NCBI GenBank assembly: GCA_015680685.1
Contig: MNCI01004383.1
Span: forward strand, 84,884-148,883
Direction of reading: 5' to 3'
Origin: Gnetum montanum
Lineage: Eukaryota; Streptophyta; Gnetopsida; Gnetales; Gnetaceae
Length of the DNA stretch: 64,000 nucleotides
Below are positions 11,460-22,515 of the stretch, piece after piece. The translations under genes were made by a program, and so were the position numbers. Position 1 is the first letter of the stretch. Every line of letters begins with the position of its first letter. The notes beneath the pieces are model-generated. The model saw only the letters and a program-made list of their open reading frames with translations. It had not been told where the DNA came from and did not search any database.

Positions 11460-12337
11460 ACGTCTTCTTCTTCCCATAGACGTGAAGATGTCAAACCACT
11501 AGTCCCACAGGAGTGCAAAGTGGTATATACTCATCCTGATGAGTATGTACCGAATTTCACCTTCATCCTACATCAAGATGAATAGCTGCGATGGCATGAT
11601 ATGGAAGGCAACATCGTCTTGCCCCTTAATCGATCTATACCTAGGATGCTAGTTCAAACTCTTAAGAATCCATTGTGAATGGTTATGACACTCAGAACTA
11701 TCATCCCACTGAAACACAACATAGGTGAGATCGACACCAGGAGCAGTACCATGGGTTTGCAAAGGGGAAACACTTTAGTAATCCCTTGTTCTTACTAAGC
11801 CAAGATGATGATGTAGATCCTTCTCTTAAGGGTTCTCAATATGAAAATTCTCCACCCTTTGTTATTGGTGATGAGGATGCAACCCTAAACCTATGATCCA
11901 CTATTCATAAACTAGGTTTAGGAAAGAGTGGCAGTTAAGGTAGGGACTTGGAAAAGCATTGCAATGGTAAGGGATCTAAGGATGGTAATTGTAATGAACG
12001 AGGAGGTGATGACAGACATCGTGGTGGCAGTGGTAGTCCATCTTCATCTTCATCCTCTTCATTTGATTTCGAACATCCCTCTTCATCTTCTAGTTCTCAT
12101 AGAAGCCACCGTTGGAATAATCATGGTGAAGGTAATCAATGTGACAACAATGACCATGAAGGCCACCAAGGCTGAAGGGGTGGTTGAAACCATCATTGAT
12201 GTCATTGACATAACGATGATGATGAACCTCTGTTGGCGACTTGAAGCATGCTCAACATTGCATGGGTAGTAAAGATTCCAACTAGGCATGTGAAAGATAG
12301 TTGTATCAAGTGAATAATATCCCAAGATTTGAGGGGG
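11460..12337 (+). pseudogene. gag, 5' part (element 1)
   Basis: The frame begins at 11460 where the start codon is ACG; element 3 keeps ATG followed by the same Ser-Ser-Ser-His stretch. The first 150 residues hold the NFTFILHQDE-like segment shared by all copies, then a charged region rich in Gly, Ser, Asp and His (about 11950-12230), then the beginning of the gag core. The sequence stops at the codons for RFEGG, where the non-autonomous element has inserted in the G run. Gag is the structural protein of the cytoplasmic particle. Several in-frame TAG/TGA codons make it non-functional. Confidence 0.85.
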
Positions 12338-13115
12338 TGATGAGTGGCAAGGTACCCCTATACTCAACCATACAAATATGAGCGTAAACGGGCGATCCGG
12401 TCGAACTCCAAGGACTAAGTGCTTACGCGCCCTAATGGAACACTTAAGGTTAATCAATCGTTGTCCTCCCAAACTTACTTGTATTGTCATGATTGTATGG
12501 TTAAGTAAGTTTGAGGTATGTGATTTTTATAACTTTTATCCTTTTAATGCCTATGCTAGTAGGGAAGGGTGAAGAGACTAATTAACTAACTTTCATTAAC
12601 TATTCATTAACTAAGTTCTAAGTATCCTAGCAACAGTATCCGTTCCCACTTGCCATTCACACCCTGAACTAGTGCAACGCTACTGGGATTACCAAACGTA
12701 ACTTGTTACTAGGTTACCAAGCATTACACACGTGCTCGAAGCGGTCATACTGAATGCACTTAAGTAGGAGAGTTAAGGGTTGAGAGAGATTAATTATCTA
12801 GAAAAGCATTTAAACATTTAGCAGTAATTAAATCCTATTTAGCTTAGTCCACATGCTGCAAGGTTTATCAAAAAGTTCATCTTTATTACCGTACACAAAT
12901 GTGTGCTTAGGAGGTACAATTTGCTCGAATAAAGATCCATTCACTTTGAGACTCCTACTACGAGCACATGGAAATTATTCTAACTCTGGAATGGTAAAAC
13001 TACTATAGTTTGGCTAAGGGTCTAGATCTAGATGAGATTACAAGGGAAAGCCGCCTCTTATTTATAGAAATGGTGATGGGTTATGATATTGTGTACACGA
13101 TATCACGGCTCATCA
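12338..13115 (-). repeat. 3' LTR of the nested non-autonomous element
   Basis: On the + strand it reads TGATGAGTGG to GGCTCATCA. On the minus strand the TATA box lies at about 13066-13059. A polypurine-like tract (AATCATGGGGGTA on the minus strand, 13116-13128) precedes it, as required for plus-strand priming. Confidence 0.9.
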
Positions 13116-13235
13116 TACCCCCATGATTGAATGAAAACTCATCCTTGAGTTTCCTAAAAAATATTGGGAAGGTATGGGATTATTAACTTGAATGACACTA
13201 ATGGTATATGGGGTAACATGTGAATAGATCATCAT

Positions 13236-13800
13236 TACAATACATGAAAAAATTTACTGTTCATGACAACAAGAGTGAACACTATATACATTTGACATCC
13301 AGCCTTATTTGGTAACTGAGAGAGAAGAGAGAAGAGAGAGAGAAAAGAAGAAGTCTGTTGTTGTTGATACCAAGATTTTTTGTTGTCCATCCATAAGTGC
13401 ATCATCAATCTTATTTCTTGCATAATTTTTTTAGCACCAGTCCATTCCAAGTGTTTCCTCAAGGTCCAATCTGTTGTTGTATGATTGCCATTTGCATACA
13501 TAACACAGTTTGATATTAGCAAGGGTAAATGAATCATAATGCAGTTAATACCTTGCCTCAATGTAAAGTCCATTGGCTGAGTTGTGATATGGCTAATGTG
13601 GATCTGGAGATATAATATTGGTGGCTACCCAAGGTGTAGGGGTTAGAAGAAAATCGAGAAAATTGGACCAAGACCCCCATGAATGAGAGTGAACCTCTAA
13701 TAACGAGAAAATAGAAAAAGGTAAGGAATAAGAAATATGGAGAAAATGGAACAACGACCACATTGATAAAATGGATGTCAAAGATGGAAATGAACACAAT
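13236..13800 (-). pseudogene. Module replacing ORF3 in the non-autonomous element, possible captured gene fragment
   Basis: This replaces the ORF3 region of elements 1-3 and recurs at 63113-63600. On the minus strand a frame at 13573-13235 gives 112 codons; its part around NHTT.W..KHLEW aligns with the frame at 63389-63156 over about 75 residues, with many conservative changes. In the second copy the alignment is crossed by a GTATT...TGTGCAG segment with a CTAAT branch-like motif, like a short 60-bp intron; in this copy the final AG is AA. I do not recognise the protein. It could be a host exon pair taken up by the retroelement, or simply diverged non-coding DNA with a shared open frame. The boundary near 13700-13800 is approximate. 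Confidence 0.45.
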
Positions 13801-15062
13801 AATGTTGATTGTAAAAATGTTTAGGGGAAAGAAATTAACGGATGCACCAAATAGGAATGCCAGTGGGTCCTCCCAAAAGTAGGCTCATGCCCTTAATGCC
13901 CTGACAATCCCACATTCAAAGAGTCCATAGGCTCTAGGAATGTCATTTGGAGACACGAGTTAAAGTATTAACCAAAAGAGTTTATGAAAAAGAAAACAAT
14001 GCATCCACCAAAATATGGACTATTGATACAACCGACAATGAGGTGAAAAATGGAGAAAGAAGGATGGAAAGAAGAGAGTGGAATGGAATCTCAAGAATAA
14101 GGTGGTGTATAGCCCCTTGTGTATTGATGGTTAATGTAACTTAGTAAATCCCATTCCAAATCCATCCTTAAACAAACCACATCCAGTGAATTCGCATTAA
14201 TACATTCAGCCAATCCATCCACCTGAAGTAACATGAATGCCTCCACCAAAGAGTAACCACCATTCTGACGAAATGAAAGAGGAGAAAGTGGGAAGCAAAG
14301 AGGACCTTAGTTAGAGGGAACATGTTTATTTTAGTTCCATAACCAGTGCTTGTAGCCTAGATGATTATTTCATCTAAGGGGCGTGCTTTGAATTCTCACT
14401 GTTTTTTTATGTTTTTTTTTTGTGTTTTGTGTGAGAATCACACCATGCAAAGACTTATTATTTTTATTAGCTCGACTTACCGATTATGGAGCAGCGTCGG
14501 AATGGTACGGGAGACTCAAGAAGAAAACATCCAAGCACCCAAGAGAATGGCTTGCACAAATGCATCAAGTTCCCTTGAAGTCACACCCTTTTTAGTCCTT
14601 GAGTCCTTTCTTAGTTTGAGAAATGCCCAGTCACCGATTCGTTGATAGTTCTTATTGTTTAAGGAAGGGGACTGTATAGTCCCAAGCCAAGAGAGGCCAT
14701 AGAAATTTATGGATGTATGGATGAAGTGGACTCATTGCCTGTTATATTAAAAGAACCATACCAAAGTATCAACATCATCACTCAAAGGTAAAAACCAAAC
14801 ATTAGCAATCAATGGAATACAGTTCATACCGCCATTAGGAGCACTTATTAGGTGACGAATCAAAAAAAATAAACAAACACACAAAGAAATGAAAGAGTAT
14901 AAATGATGTTGTAAAACAAAAATAAGAAATGTTAAAGAAAATTGTAAAACAAAAATGTGTAAAACAAAAACTTAAAATGAACTGAGGGCTATGAGTGATT
15001 AGCATAGTTGGCCATCTCCCCCATGACTAAGTTGAAAGGGAGAGATCTAAAATAATGAGTGC
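13801..15062 (-). other. Post-integrase non-coding region kept in the non-autonomous element
   Basis: Read on the minus strand this follows the same order as 25280-26600 of element 1 and 43130-44500 of element 2. Landmarks are TTTCAACTTAGTCATGGGGG, the 'GAGTCCACTTCATCC' block, the GTGACTTCAAGG block, TTGCATGGTGTG, CCCTCTAACTAAGG and GGAGGACCCACTGGC. It has no convincing reading frame. Its conservation in autonomous and non-autonomous copies suggests a cis function such as RNA packaging or processing. Confidence 0.7.
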
Positions 15063-15840
15063 TTGTTTGAATTTTTTAGAAGTGTCCAACTTCTCTCAAT
15101 TGATGTTTTCAAGTTAAGGGTTGGAAGTTGGCGACACTCTTGCTCTAGTGTATCTATGCTTTCAACATGGCCGTAAGTTGGTCCCCTAGTTAGTTTCATG
15201 CATATTGGTGAGTTGCTCTCTTGATTAGCTGTCAACCACTGGGTGTTTTCTTGTTGTGTGGTTGCTACATACAGGCACCTTTGTATGTTAACCTCTTGTG
15301 CACATCGGTTGCATGCAAGCAATGCTAAACATTCCTGTACGCAACCACACCCTGTATCACTGTATGTGATGCACGGAACTTTCTTCTTCTCGATCTTCCC
15401 ATAAGTATTTTCCTTAGATATTTCCAGGGAAAGATCACAGATTCCTAGGCATGTGTTTATGGTACTCAGCCATGCCCTTCCCATTATTATTGGGAAGTCC
15501 TCTTTTTCATTGTTTACTTGTATCACTAGGAAATTAGCTGGGTATGACCACCCACACACAGTGGTAACGATGTCCTCCACTAGTCCAAAGGAATAGTGAT
15601 GGACTGGTCAGCCAACTCTAAGTGAATATTACTCTTCTTTAGTGGAGGCAAGTTCCAGGCTTTATACCTTTCTTGTGATATCAAGTTGACTCTGGAACCT
15701 GAGTCCAAAAGAGCTTTACAAGGTTCATTCCCAGCGAATTGGAGATAAATTAAAGGAATTCTAGGATTAGAGAATTTCCTAGGAAGGTGGCCCTCTTTGA
15801 TCCAGTTAGTAACGATATGTGTTAACAAAACCATATGCGT
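15063..15840 (-). pseudogene. Protease region (non-autonomous element)
   Basis: A retroviral-type aspartic protease frame on the minus strand. The active-site segment KALLDSGSRVNLIS lies at about 15725-15680, and the flap-like FPIIMGRAW segment at about 15500. The Asp is present. One frame ends at 15580 and the next at 15047. The last residues before 15063 correspond to the end of the protease-RT linker of element 2 (near 40210), then the sequence switches to the post-integrase segment (near 43125 of element 2). The roughly 2.9 kb carrying RT, RNase H and integrase is therefore cleanly missing. Protease normally matures Gag-Pol in the particle. Confidence 0.85.
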
Positions 15841-15999
15841 TGAGATCTATTTTTGGTTTGATGGGAGCTTTGAAGCCTTATTTGATGGAGAAGTGTTTGG
15901 AGGCTTAACCACTTGTGGTTGTGAGAGCTTGCTTGGATTGTTGGTTCTAAAGAAAGGTCTTCTCTTTGTGCAGTTGTCAGAACTAGCAATGGGTTGAAG

Positions 16000-18365
16000 G
16001 TTTACAGCTCTCATAGCATTGTGTTGCTACAGTTGAGTGGGGAGTTCCCCTTGCATCGCTGGAGTAGATGATAGTGGAGCTATTGGTGTAAGAGTGGCAG
16101 ATGGATTTGGAGGATGGTATGTATGTGGTGTGTCTCCCTTAGGAGAAGGAGTCCTATAATACGCTTGAGCTTGGTAGTGACATTGTGGAGTCACGTGACT
16201 GATAGAGTCACTTAGAGAGATTGGCTACTACATGTAGCAGCCATATGGATCTAGTTGCCAGTAAGGGTATTGTTGCCTTGGCGGTGGCATTCCCCATGAC
16301 TGTGGGTATTGCCACTGTTGGTGTTGCTCAATAGGTTGTGGCGGAGTTCCACTTGTATAATACGTTAATGGTTGATGAAACTACCTTGGGTTACCTTGAG
16401 GATAAGGTAATTGTTGGGGTGCTTGCCATTTGTTAAGTCGTGGGTTAAGTGCATACACCCCAGACTCTTGTAGATGTGAGATGATTGGGCAACATCCCTT
16501 AGGATGGTCATACTGGCATATTTCACATCCACTATTGATGTCGGTATCAGAATCCACAATCTCTCTGGTGATGGCCATTTTACCCTTACCTTTGTTATGT
16601 GCATGGTCCCAATCCCTCTTCTTCTTTTTATCATAGTCACTACTTTGCTCCTTAGACTCTACGATTTTCAAAACGGTTTCAAATCTACTATCTAAGAAGT
16701 CCTACATTTGATCTACTCTTGCTATCACTTCTGTTGTTAATTTTTGAAGTAGCAAGGTTTTCCTATTCATCATCTCTTCGAGTGGTGACTCATCCTCCTC
16801 CTCGTAGAATCTTACTCCCCTTTGTCGGAGGGAAGGATCGCGGTTGTACTCTTTTGCACTTTCTCTCTTACGTAGCTCTCCTTCTTCCTTAGCTACTTGC
16901 TCCAACAATCTATGGATTTGATGAGACCTAAGCTCTGATAATCTCCCTTGGACATATGTTCCAAGGGTTCTCCTAGTTTCATGCCTAAGTCCATCTACGA
17001 GATGGTGTAGTTGATCTAGCTGCAAGTAACCGTGGCCTAAGCAATGATGTAACAATGCATAGTATTGGCCCATGGTAGCATCCAAGGGTTCATGAGTTCC
17101 TTGCTTCCATCCTTGGATTTGCTTTCATAGGTTGGACACTTGGAAGTATGTTTGATACTTATCGTTAAATAGTTCTAGCATCATACTCCACCTTTGAATG
17201 GATTTCAATTCTAAGGATCAGTACCAGCTTTCCACTTCTTTCATCAGTGTCCTTGGAAACAACTTGAATTTTTTCCATTCGTTCTCAATATTCTGCAAGG
17301 CACAAGCATCATGAAATGCTTGTATGTTGTTTTGAGGATCAGTGTTGTATCCCCCCTCAAATCGTGGGATATTATTTATGTCTAATCTCTTGATCTTGCT
17401 ATCTTTTTGGTGCCTTGTAAAAATTCTAACGGCCTCCGTAATGTCTAACATGCTTTAGGTTGCAAGTAGGGGTTCTTCATGGTCATTTCTCTCATAGCAT
17501 CTATGATGTCTATGTGGTTCCCTACTTTCCCTTCTTCCATTCCTTGATTCTCTAGAGTGTCCTCGTCCTTGCTCTTGACTCTCTCGTCGAGGTTTCTTAC
17601 TCTGTTTACCCTTATCCTCATGGTTAAGTTCCTTATGACTACATCTTGATACTGAAGGAGAGGGTGAATGTGACAATGAAGGTGAAGAGGAAGGATAACC
17701 ATTGCCATGATAATTTTTTCTACCTTCTGTTTGGTGGTCCCGACTCTGATTGTGATGATGATCAGAATGCTCACCCTTATCATGTGTTCATGTTCCCTTG
17801 TTGAACACTTGGTGTTCATGGGGATTAGAACTAGGGTTGTGAATCATGGAGTGAAGGTTCTGATACACCACCTCCTCACCATCGTTAGGAGGGGGAACAT
17901 CATTTTGTGGAGAACCTATGGAAATAGGTTCATCACCCTTAATTTTGCTTAAGACGGGTGGAGCATTATGGGGTCCTTTGCCCTTCAAAGATGTGTGGGA
18001 ACTCTCTTGCCTTAAGTCTCGTTGATGTTGCGCTTCTATGGGATGGTAGTCCCTTGTATCATATTTGCATGCAATGTACTCTGGTATAATTGTAACATGC
18101 CTATTCATGCAAGAGCAGGAAGAAGCATGTTGGGGATTTCCTGGTCTGGAGGTAACACTATGTTACCCTCCAAATCTCTCCAACAAAATTACTCATCTTG
18201 ATGGAGGATAAAAGTAAAGTTGGGTACATATTCATCATGGTGAATATATACCACACGGAATTGTTGAGGAATTGGTGGACTTTGGTTATGTGTGTTGTGC
18301 CACCGACTGTCTCTAGTGTTGTTGTTCCTAGGCGATGAAGTGCTGTTGTGTGAAGAAGAAGAAAT
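16000..18365 (-). pseudogene. gag (non-autonomous element)
   Basis: Minus-strand gag split over several frames. From the 5' end these are the NFTFILHQDE segment (about 18210), a Ser/Arg/Asp-rich linker (17450-17820), the retrotransposon gag core with RFEGGYN and FPRTL..EVESWY (17451-17218), helices with YYALLHHC.GHG..QLDQLHHLVDGL (17085-16702), and a Cys/His knuckle CEICQYDHPKGCC at about 16530. A Pro/Gln/Tyr-rich tail runs toward the protease at 15834. The knuckle spacing departs from the usual CX2CX4HX4C. Stops and frameshifts break it, but the core is better kept than in element 1. Confidence 0.88.
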
Positions 18366-18512
18366 TTTTGGTCTTGTTCGGTGTGTTGTCTACTGTTATC
18401 TTATTTTTCTTTTGATCAACCCTAAGGGTCTATTTAAGCTTCCCATGGATGTAAACGATCTCCTATGTTCTACGTAGTGCACAAATAACTAAGTCCACAG
18501 AAACTGCACTAA

Positions 18513-19304
18513 TGATGAGTGGCGAGGTACCCCTACACTCAACCATACGAATACGAGTGTGCATGTGCGATCCAGTCGAACTCCAAGGACTAAGTGCTTA
18601 CGTGCCCTAATGAAACACTTAAGGTTAATCAATCATTGTCCTCCCAAACTTACTTGTATTGTCACGGTTGTATGGTTAAGTAAGTTTGAGGTATGTGATT
18701 TTTATAAGTTTTATCCTTTTAATGCCTATGCTAGTAGGGAAGGGTGAAGAGACTAATTAACTAAATTTCATTAACTATTCACTAACTAATTTTTAAGTAT
18801 CATAGCATTAGTATCCATTTCCACTTGCCGTTCACACCCTGAACTAGTGCAACACTACTGGGATTACCAAACACTACTCATTACTGGGTTACCAAGCATT
18901 CCACACGTCCTCGAAGTGGTCGTACTGAATGCACTTAACTAGGAGAGTCAAGGGTTGAGAGAGATTAATTATCTAGGAAAGCATTTAAACATTTAATAGT
19001 AATTAAATCCTATTTAGCTTAGTTCACATGTTGTAAGGTTTATCAGAAAGTTCGTCTTTATTGCCGTACATAAATATGTGCTCAGGTACAATTTGCTCGA
19101 ATAAAGATCCGTTCACTTTGAGACTCCTACTGGGGGCACATGGAAATTATTCTAACTCTGGGATGGTAAAAATTCTATAGTTTGGATAAGGGTCTAAATC
19201 TAGATGAGATTACAAGGGAAAGTTGCCTCTTATTTATAGACATGGTGACAGGCTACGATATTGCATACACAATATCGCGATTGATGCAATATCATAGCTC
19301 ATTA
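18513..19304 (-). repeat. 5' LTR of the nested non-autonomous element
   Basis: It runs TGATGAGTGG (18513) to GCTCATTA (19304), the terminal TCATCA having one transition. The minus-strand TATA box is at about 19238-19231, and the U3 has CGATATTG-type repeats. The inner flank on the minus strand (TTAGTGCAGTTTCTGTGGACT from 18512) is the decayed primer-binding site. Confidence 0.9.
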
Positions 19305-20640
19305 GGGGGGATACAACTCTAGTCTATAGACACATCTGTAAGCTTTCCATCATTCTTGTGCCTTGTAAAACATAGAAAATGAATGGAAGAAACTTAAGCT
19401 TTTCCCTAGGACACTCATCAAGCAAGCTAAAAGTTGGTACCAGTCCTTAGAACTAGAATCCATTCATTGATGGAGTACCATGTTAGAGCTATTTAATGAC
19501 AAATATCAAAAATACTCCAGAGTGTCTAATTTAAGAAGGAAAATCTAGGGTTAGAAATAGGGAACACATGAACCCTTGGATGTTGCCATGGATAGATACT
19601 ATTCACTCTTACATCAATGCCCTAAGCATGGTTATTCTTAGAGGGAACAACTTTGCCATATCATAGATGGGCTTAGAGTAGAATCTAGAAGAACTCTTGG
19701 GGTGTATGCCCAAGGAAGATTGTCTAAACTAAGAGCTCATCAGATCCAAAGGCTGATTGAGTAGGTAGTAAAAGAAGAAGGTAAGTTGTGAAAAAGAAAA
19801 AGTGCAGAAGAGTATAATAGGGATCCTTCCATTAGGAAATGAGAGGTCCAATTTTGTGATGAAAAGGAGTCACCACTCAATGAAGTGGTGAATAGGAAAA
19901 CCTTGTCCATCCAAAAATTTGTTTATGATATTTTATCACAGAAAAATTCCAAGTTGTTATGAAGATTGTTGAAGAATCCAAAGAGAAAAATAGTGATCAT
20001 AATTGTAGGAGGTGAAAAGAAGCTGAACATGCCTATCAAAGAGGTAAAGACAAAGTTGCAGCCATAGAGGAAGTTGTGGAAACCAACTTGAATGATGAAA
20101 CTGATTATGGCATTTGTCAATACAAATATCCAAGGAGTTGTTGCCTTATGATGTCACACTTACAAGAGTATGGGATGTATGAATTGAATCCTTGACTAGC
20201 ACGTAGGCAAGCACCTAGATGATTGCCTTATCCTTAAGGCAATCCAATGCAATTCCACCATCAACGACAAGCTTACTACCCAAGTAGAGCTCCTCCACAA
20301 CCTTATGAACAATAATAAAAATGGTACTAATCACAATGATGGATAATGCCACCACCAAGGCAATAGTACCCTTATAGGCAACTAGATCCATACGGGTACT
20401 ATGTTTAGAAACTTGTCTCTCCAAGAAGTACTGTAAGTTATACCTCATTTTAGCATCACTATTTCCCTATAGAGTACCATTGAACACGTTCATCATCTAC
20501 TCAAGGGAAAAACCCATATCCATACTATCCTCCACATCCATCTGCACATACACCTCCACCTTCAACCCAGTTACCTCTTACTCCATCCATGTAGGGTGAG
20601 ATTCCTCCACAGCCACAACAACGAAATGCTATGAGGGTTG
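19305..20640 (+). pseudogene. gag, 3' part (element 1)
   Basis: This continues the gag core after the insertion and its duplicated GGGGG. The FPRTL..QAKSWYQ-like segment is near 19410, the YYSLLHQCPKHGYS-like segment near 19600, the Cys/His knuckle CQYKYPRSCC near 20115-20145, and a Pro/Gln/Tyr-rich tail at 20215-20600. Many TAG and TGA codons stand where the non-autonomous copy has Gln or Trp, the pattern expected from cytosine deamination. Confidence 0.85.
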
Positions 20641-21640
20641 TACATTCACAACCAGCTTTCTAGCCAAGTGGTTCAAACAATCGATCTAGAAAAAGATCCT
20701 TCTTCCAACCCATAATTCTTCTCCAACCAACCTAGTATAGTTGATTTTCCTACACCTCCAATACCCTTATCCTCTACATCAAACACCTTCAAGTATCCTT
20801 CAAACCAAATGCTAGCTCAGATTTACACTGTGATGCTAACTCATGTTGTTTCCAATTGGATCAAGGTTGGCAATCTTTCAATAAAAAGATTTAACCTAGG
20901 AAGTCCACTCATTTACCTACAAATTGCTAGACATGAGCCATGTAAGGCTCTTCTTGACTCTAGTTCCAGAGTTAATCTCATCTCCCATGACATGTACAAG
21001 GCCTAGAACTTACCACCTTTAAAGAAGAGAAACATTCATCTAGAATTTGTAGATCAATCAATTAGTGTCCATTTGGGATTAGTAGAGGACATTGTGATCA
21101 TAGTTTGTGGGTGGTCCTATCCTATTGATTTTCTAGTGATCAAGATTGAAAATTGCAAAAGTGACATCTTCATCATTATGGGAAGAGCTTGGTAAGCACG
21201 ATTGACGCATGTATGGGCATAAGGGACCTCTCTCTAGAAATATCTAAAGAAAATAAATTGGACAAGATAGAGAAGAAGCATATTCCATGAATCATGTACA
21301 ATGATAATGGGTGTAATTGCATGCAAAAGATTTAGTCCATCAAAAGTACATATGTTAAGGCATGTAATCAATGTGCACAAGAAATCAATATTCAAAGGTG
21401 TCTATACATAGAAACCACAAAATAGGAGGGCACCTAGTGGCTAATAGTTAACTCAGATAGTAACACATTGTGCATGGAACCAACTGAGAGCCTAACATGT
21501 GCTTATGTTGAAGGCATGGATAAACTTGAATAAGTTCATCCTTAACTTTATGATGAAGATGATGATACTTGTTGGGGAGAGTTGGAAATCCCTGATAACT
21601 TCAAGTAGGAGCCCTTAGAGCTAAAAAACTTTACCAGCTG
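20641..21640 (+). pseudogene. Protease region (element 1)
   Basis: The aspartic protease core is at about 20925-20985, reading LLDSSSRVNLIS. The Gly of the usual DSG/DTG triad is replaced by Ser, so the enzyme would be inactive even without the stops. The FIIMGRAW-type flap follows near 21170. The linker to RT is interrupted by a solo LTR at 21642. Confidence 0.88.
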
Positions 21641-21641
21641 G

Positions 21642-22510
21642 TGATGAGCGGCTAGGTACCCCTACGCCCAACCATATGAATCACGGGCATTCACACGTGA
21701 CTCGGTCGAATTCCGTAGATTGTAAGCACTTAACATACACTAGACCCTAACCAGCAAAACCTTGGGTTAGAATGGTTGTTGTTTTCCTAATCTCACTTGT
21801 GATGTTCTGTTTGCGATGGTTAAGTGAGATTAAGGCTAATGATTTTTATAGCTTTTTACTTTATCTTTTGGCGTCTAATTAAAGTACAAAAAGTAAGGAA
21901 TGAACTATTATCTATTCTATGATTATCCTAATTTTTATTCTAACTATTCCTAGCATAAGTATCCGATCTCATCTTTCGGGCATGTTCTGAGCATCCCCTA
22001 AACACTACTGGGTTACCAAATGTTAAGTGTCACTAGGTTACCAAGTGTTGGCTTTACGTTCGAGATGGTCGTACTTATGGCATTTACGAACTATAAAGGA
22101 GCGTTAGTGATTAAAATAACAATAATAGAAACTTAAGTAATTATCAAAGCATAAACATATTAAACTATTGAATGCATTAAATGACTAAGTCCAAATGCTA
22201 CAAGGAATGCTTGAAGAGTTCGTCTTTATTGCTATCATGCCAATGGGCTTAGGTACATCAATGCTTGAATAAAGAGCTGGTCACTTTTCTTACATCTACT
22301 GCAAGCACTTGGAAAATATTCTATCTCCTGTGAGAAAAAATTGCAAGAGCTTCATTACAATTGACAAAAAGGTATCTAAATGAGGTAGAAGGCCCTCTTA
22401 TTTATAGGCCGAAATAGGCTTTGCATAAACGGGGCCACGTCGATGCATGAAAGGCTGCATCAATAGGTATACATAGCCTAGTCGACACATCAACTAATGA
22501 CACTTCATCA
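21642..22510 (-). mobile_element. Solo LTR between protease and RT of element 1
   Basis: 869 bp from TGATGAGCGG to CACTTCATCA, minus orientation, flanked by GCTGG at 21637-21641 and 22511-22515. The minus-strand TATA box is at about 22405. Across the site the host reads as one sequence matching element 2 near 40225 (CTCTACC..CGGCATGAAATATGC). Confidence 0.93.
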
Positions 22511-22515
22511 GCTGG

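Larger units (their letters stand above)
12338..19304 (-). mobile_element. Non-autonomous gag-protease LTR element nested in gag of element 1
   Basis: 6,967 bp, minus orientation, with LTRs 12338-13115 (3') and 18513-19304 (5'). The target duplication is GGGGG (12333-12337 and 19305-19309), and the host reading across it (RFEGGYN codons) matches element 2 at 37863-37880. Inside are gag and protease, followed directly by the post-integrase non-coding sequence. RT, RNase H and integrase are absent, and ORF3 is replaced by another module. In about 170 aligned nt the LTRs differ at about 15 sites, so it is younger than its host. A second copy starts at 62211. Confidence 0.93.

Noticed and set aside
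11928-12269. 113-codon plus-strand frame rich in Met, Val and Ile
   Set aside because: It is a shadow of the gag charged linker. The true frame is the Ser/Gly/Asp/His-rich one, as shown by element 2.
12083-12490. 135-codon minus-strand frame
   Set aside because: It runs across the junction between gag of element 1 and the LTR of the nested element, so it cannot be an old gene.
12378-12572. 64-codon frame, with a near-identical 62-codon frame at 18559-18747
   Set aside because: Both lie antisense in the U5 of the paired LTRs of one element. They are similar because the LTRs are copies, and no other LTR keeps the frame.
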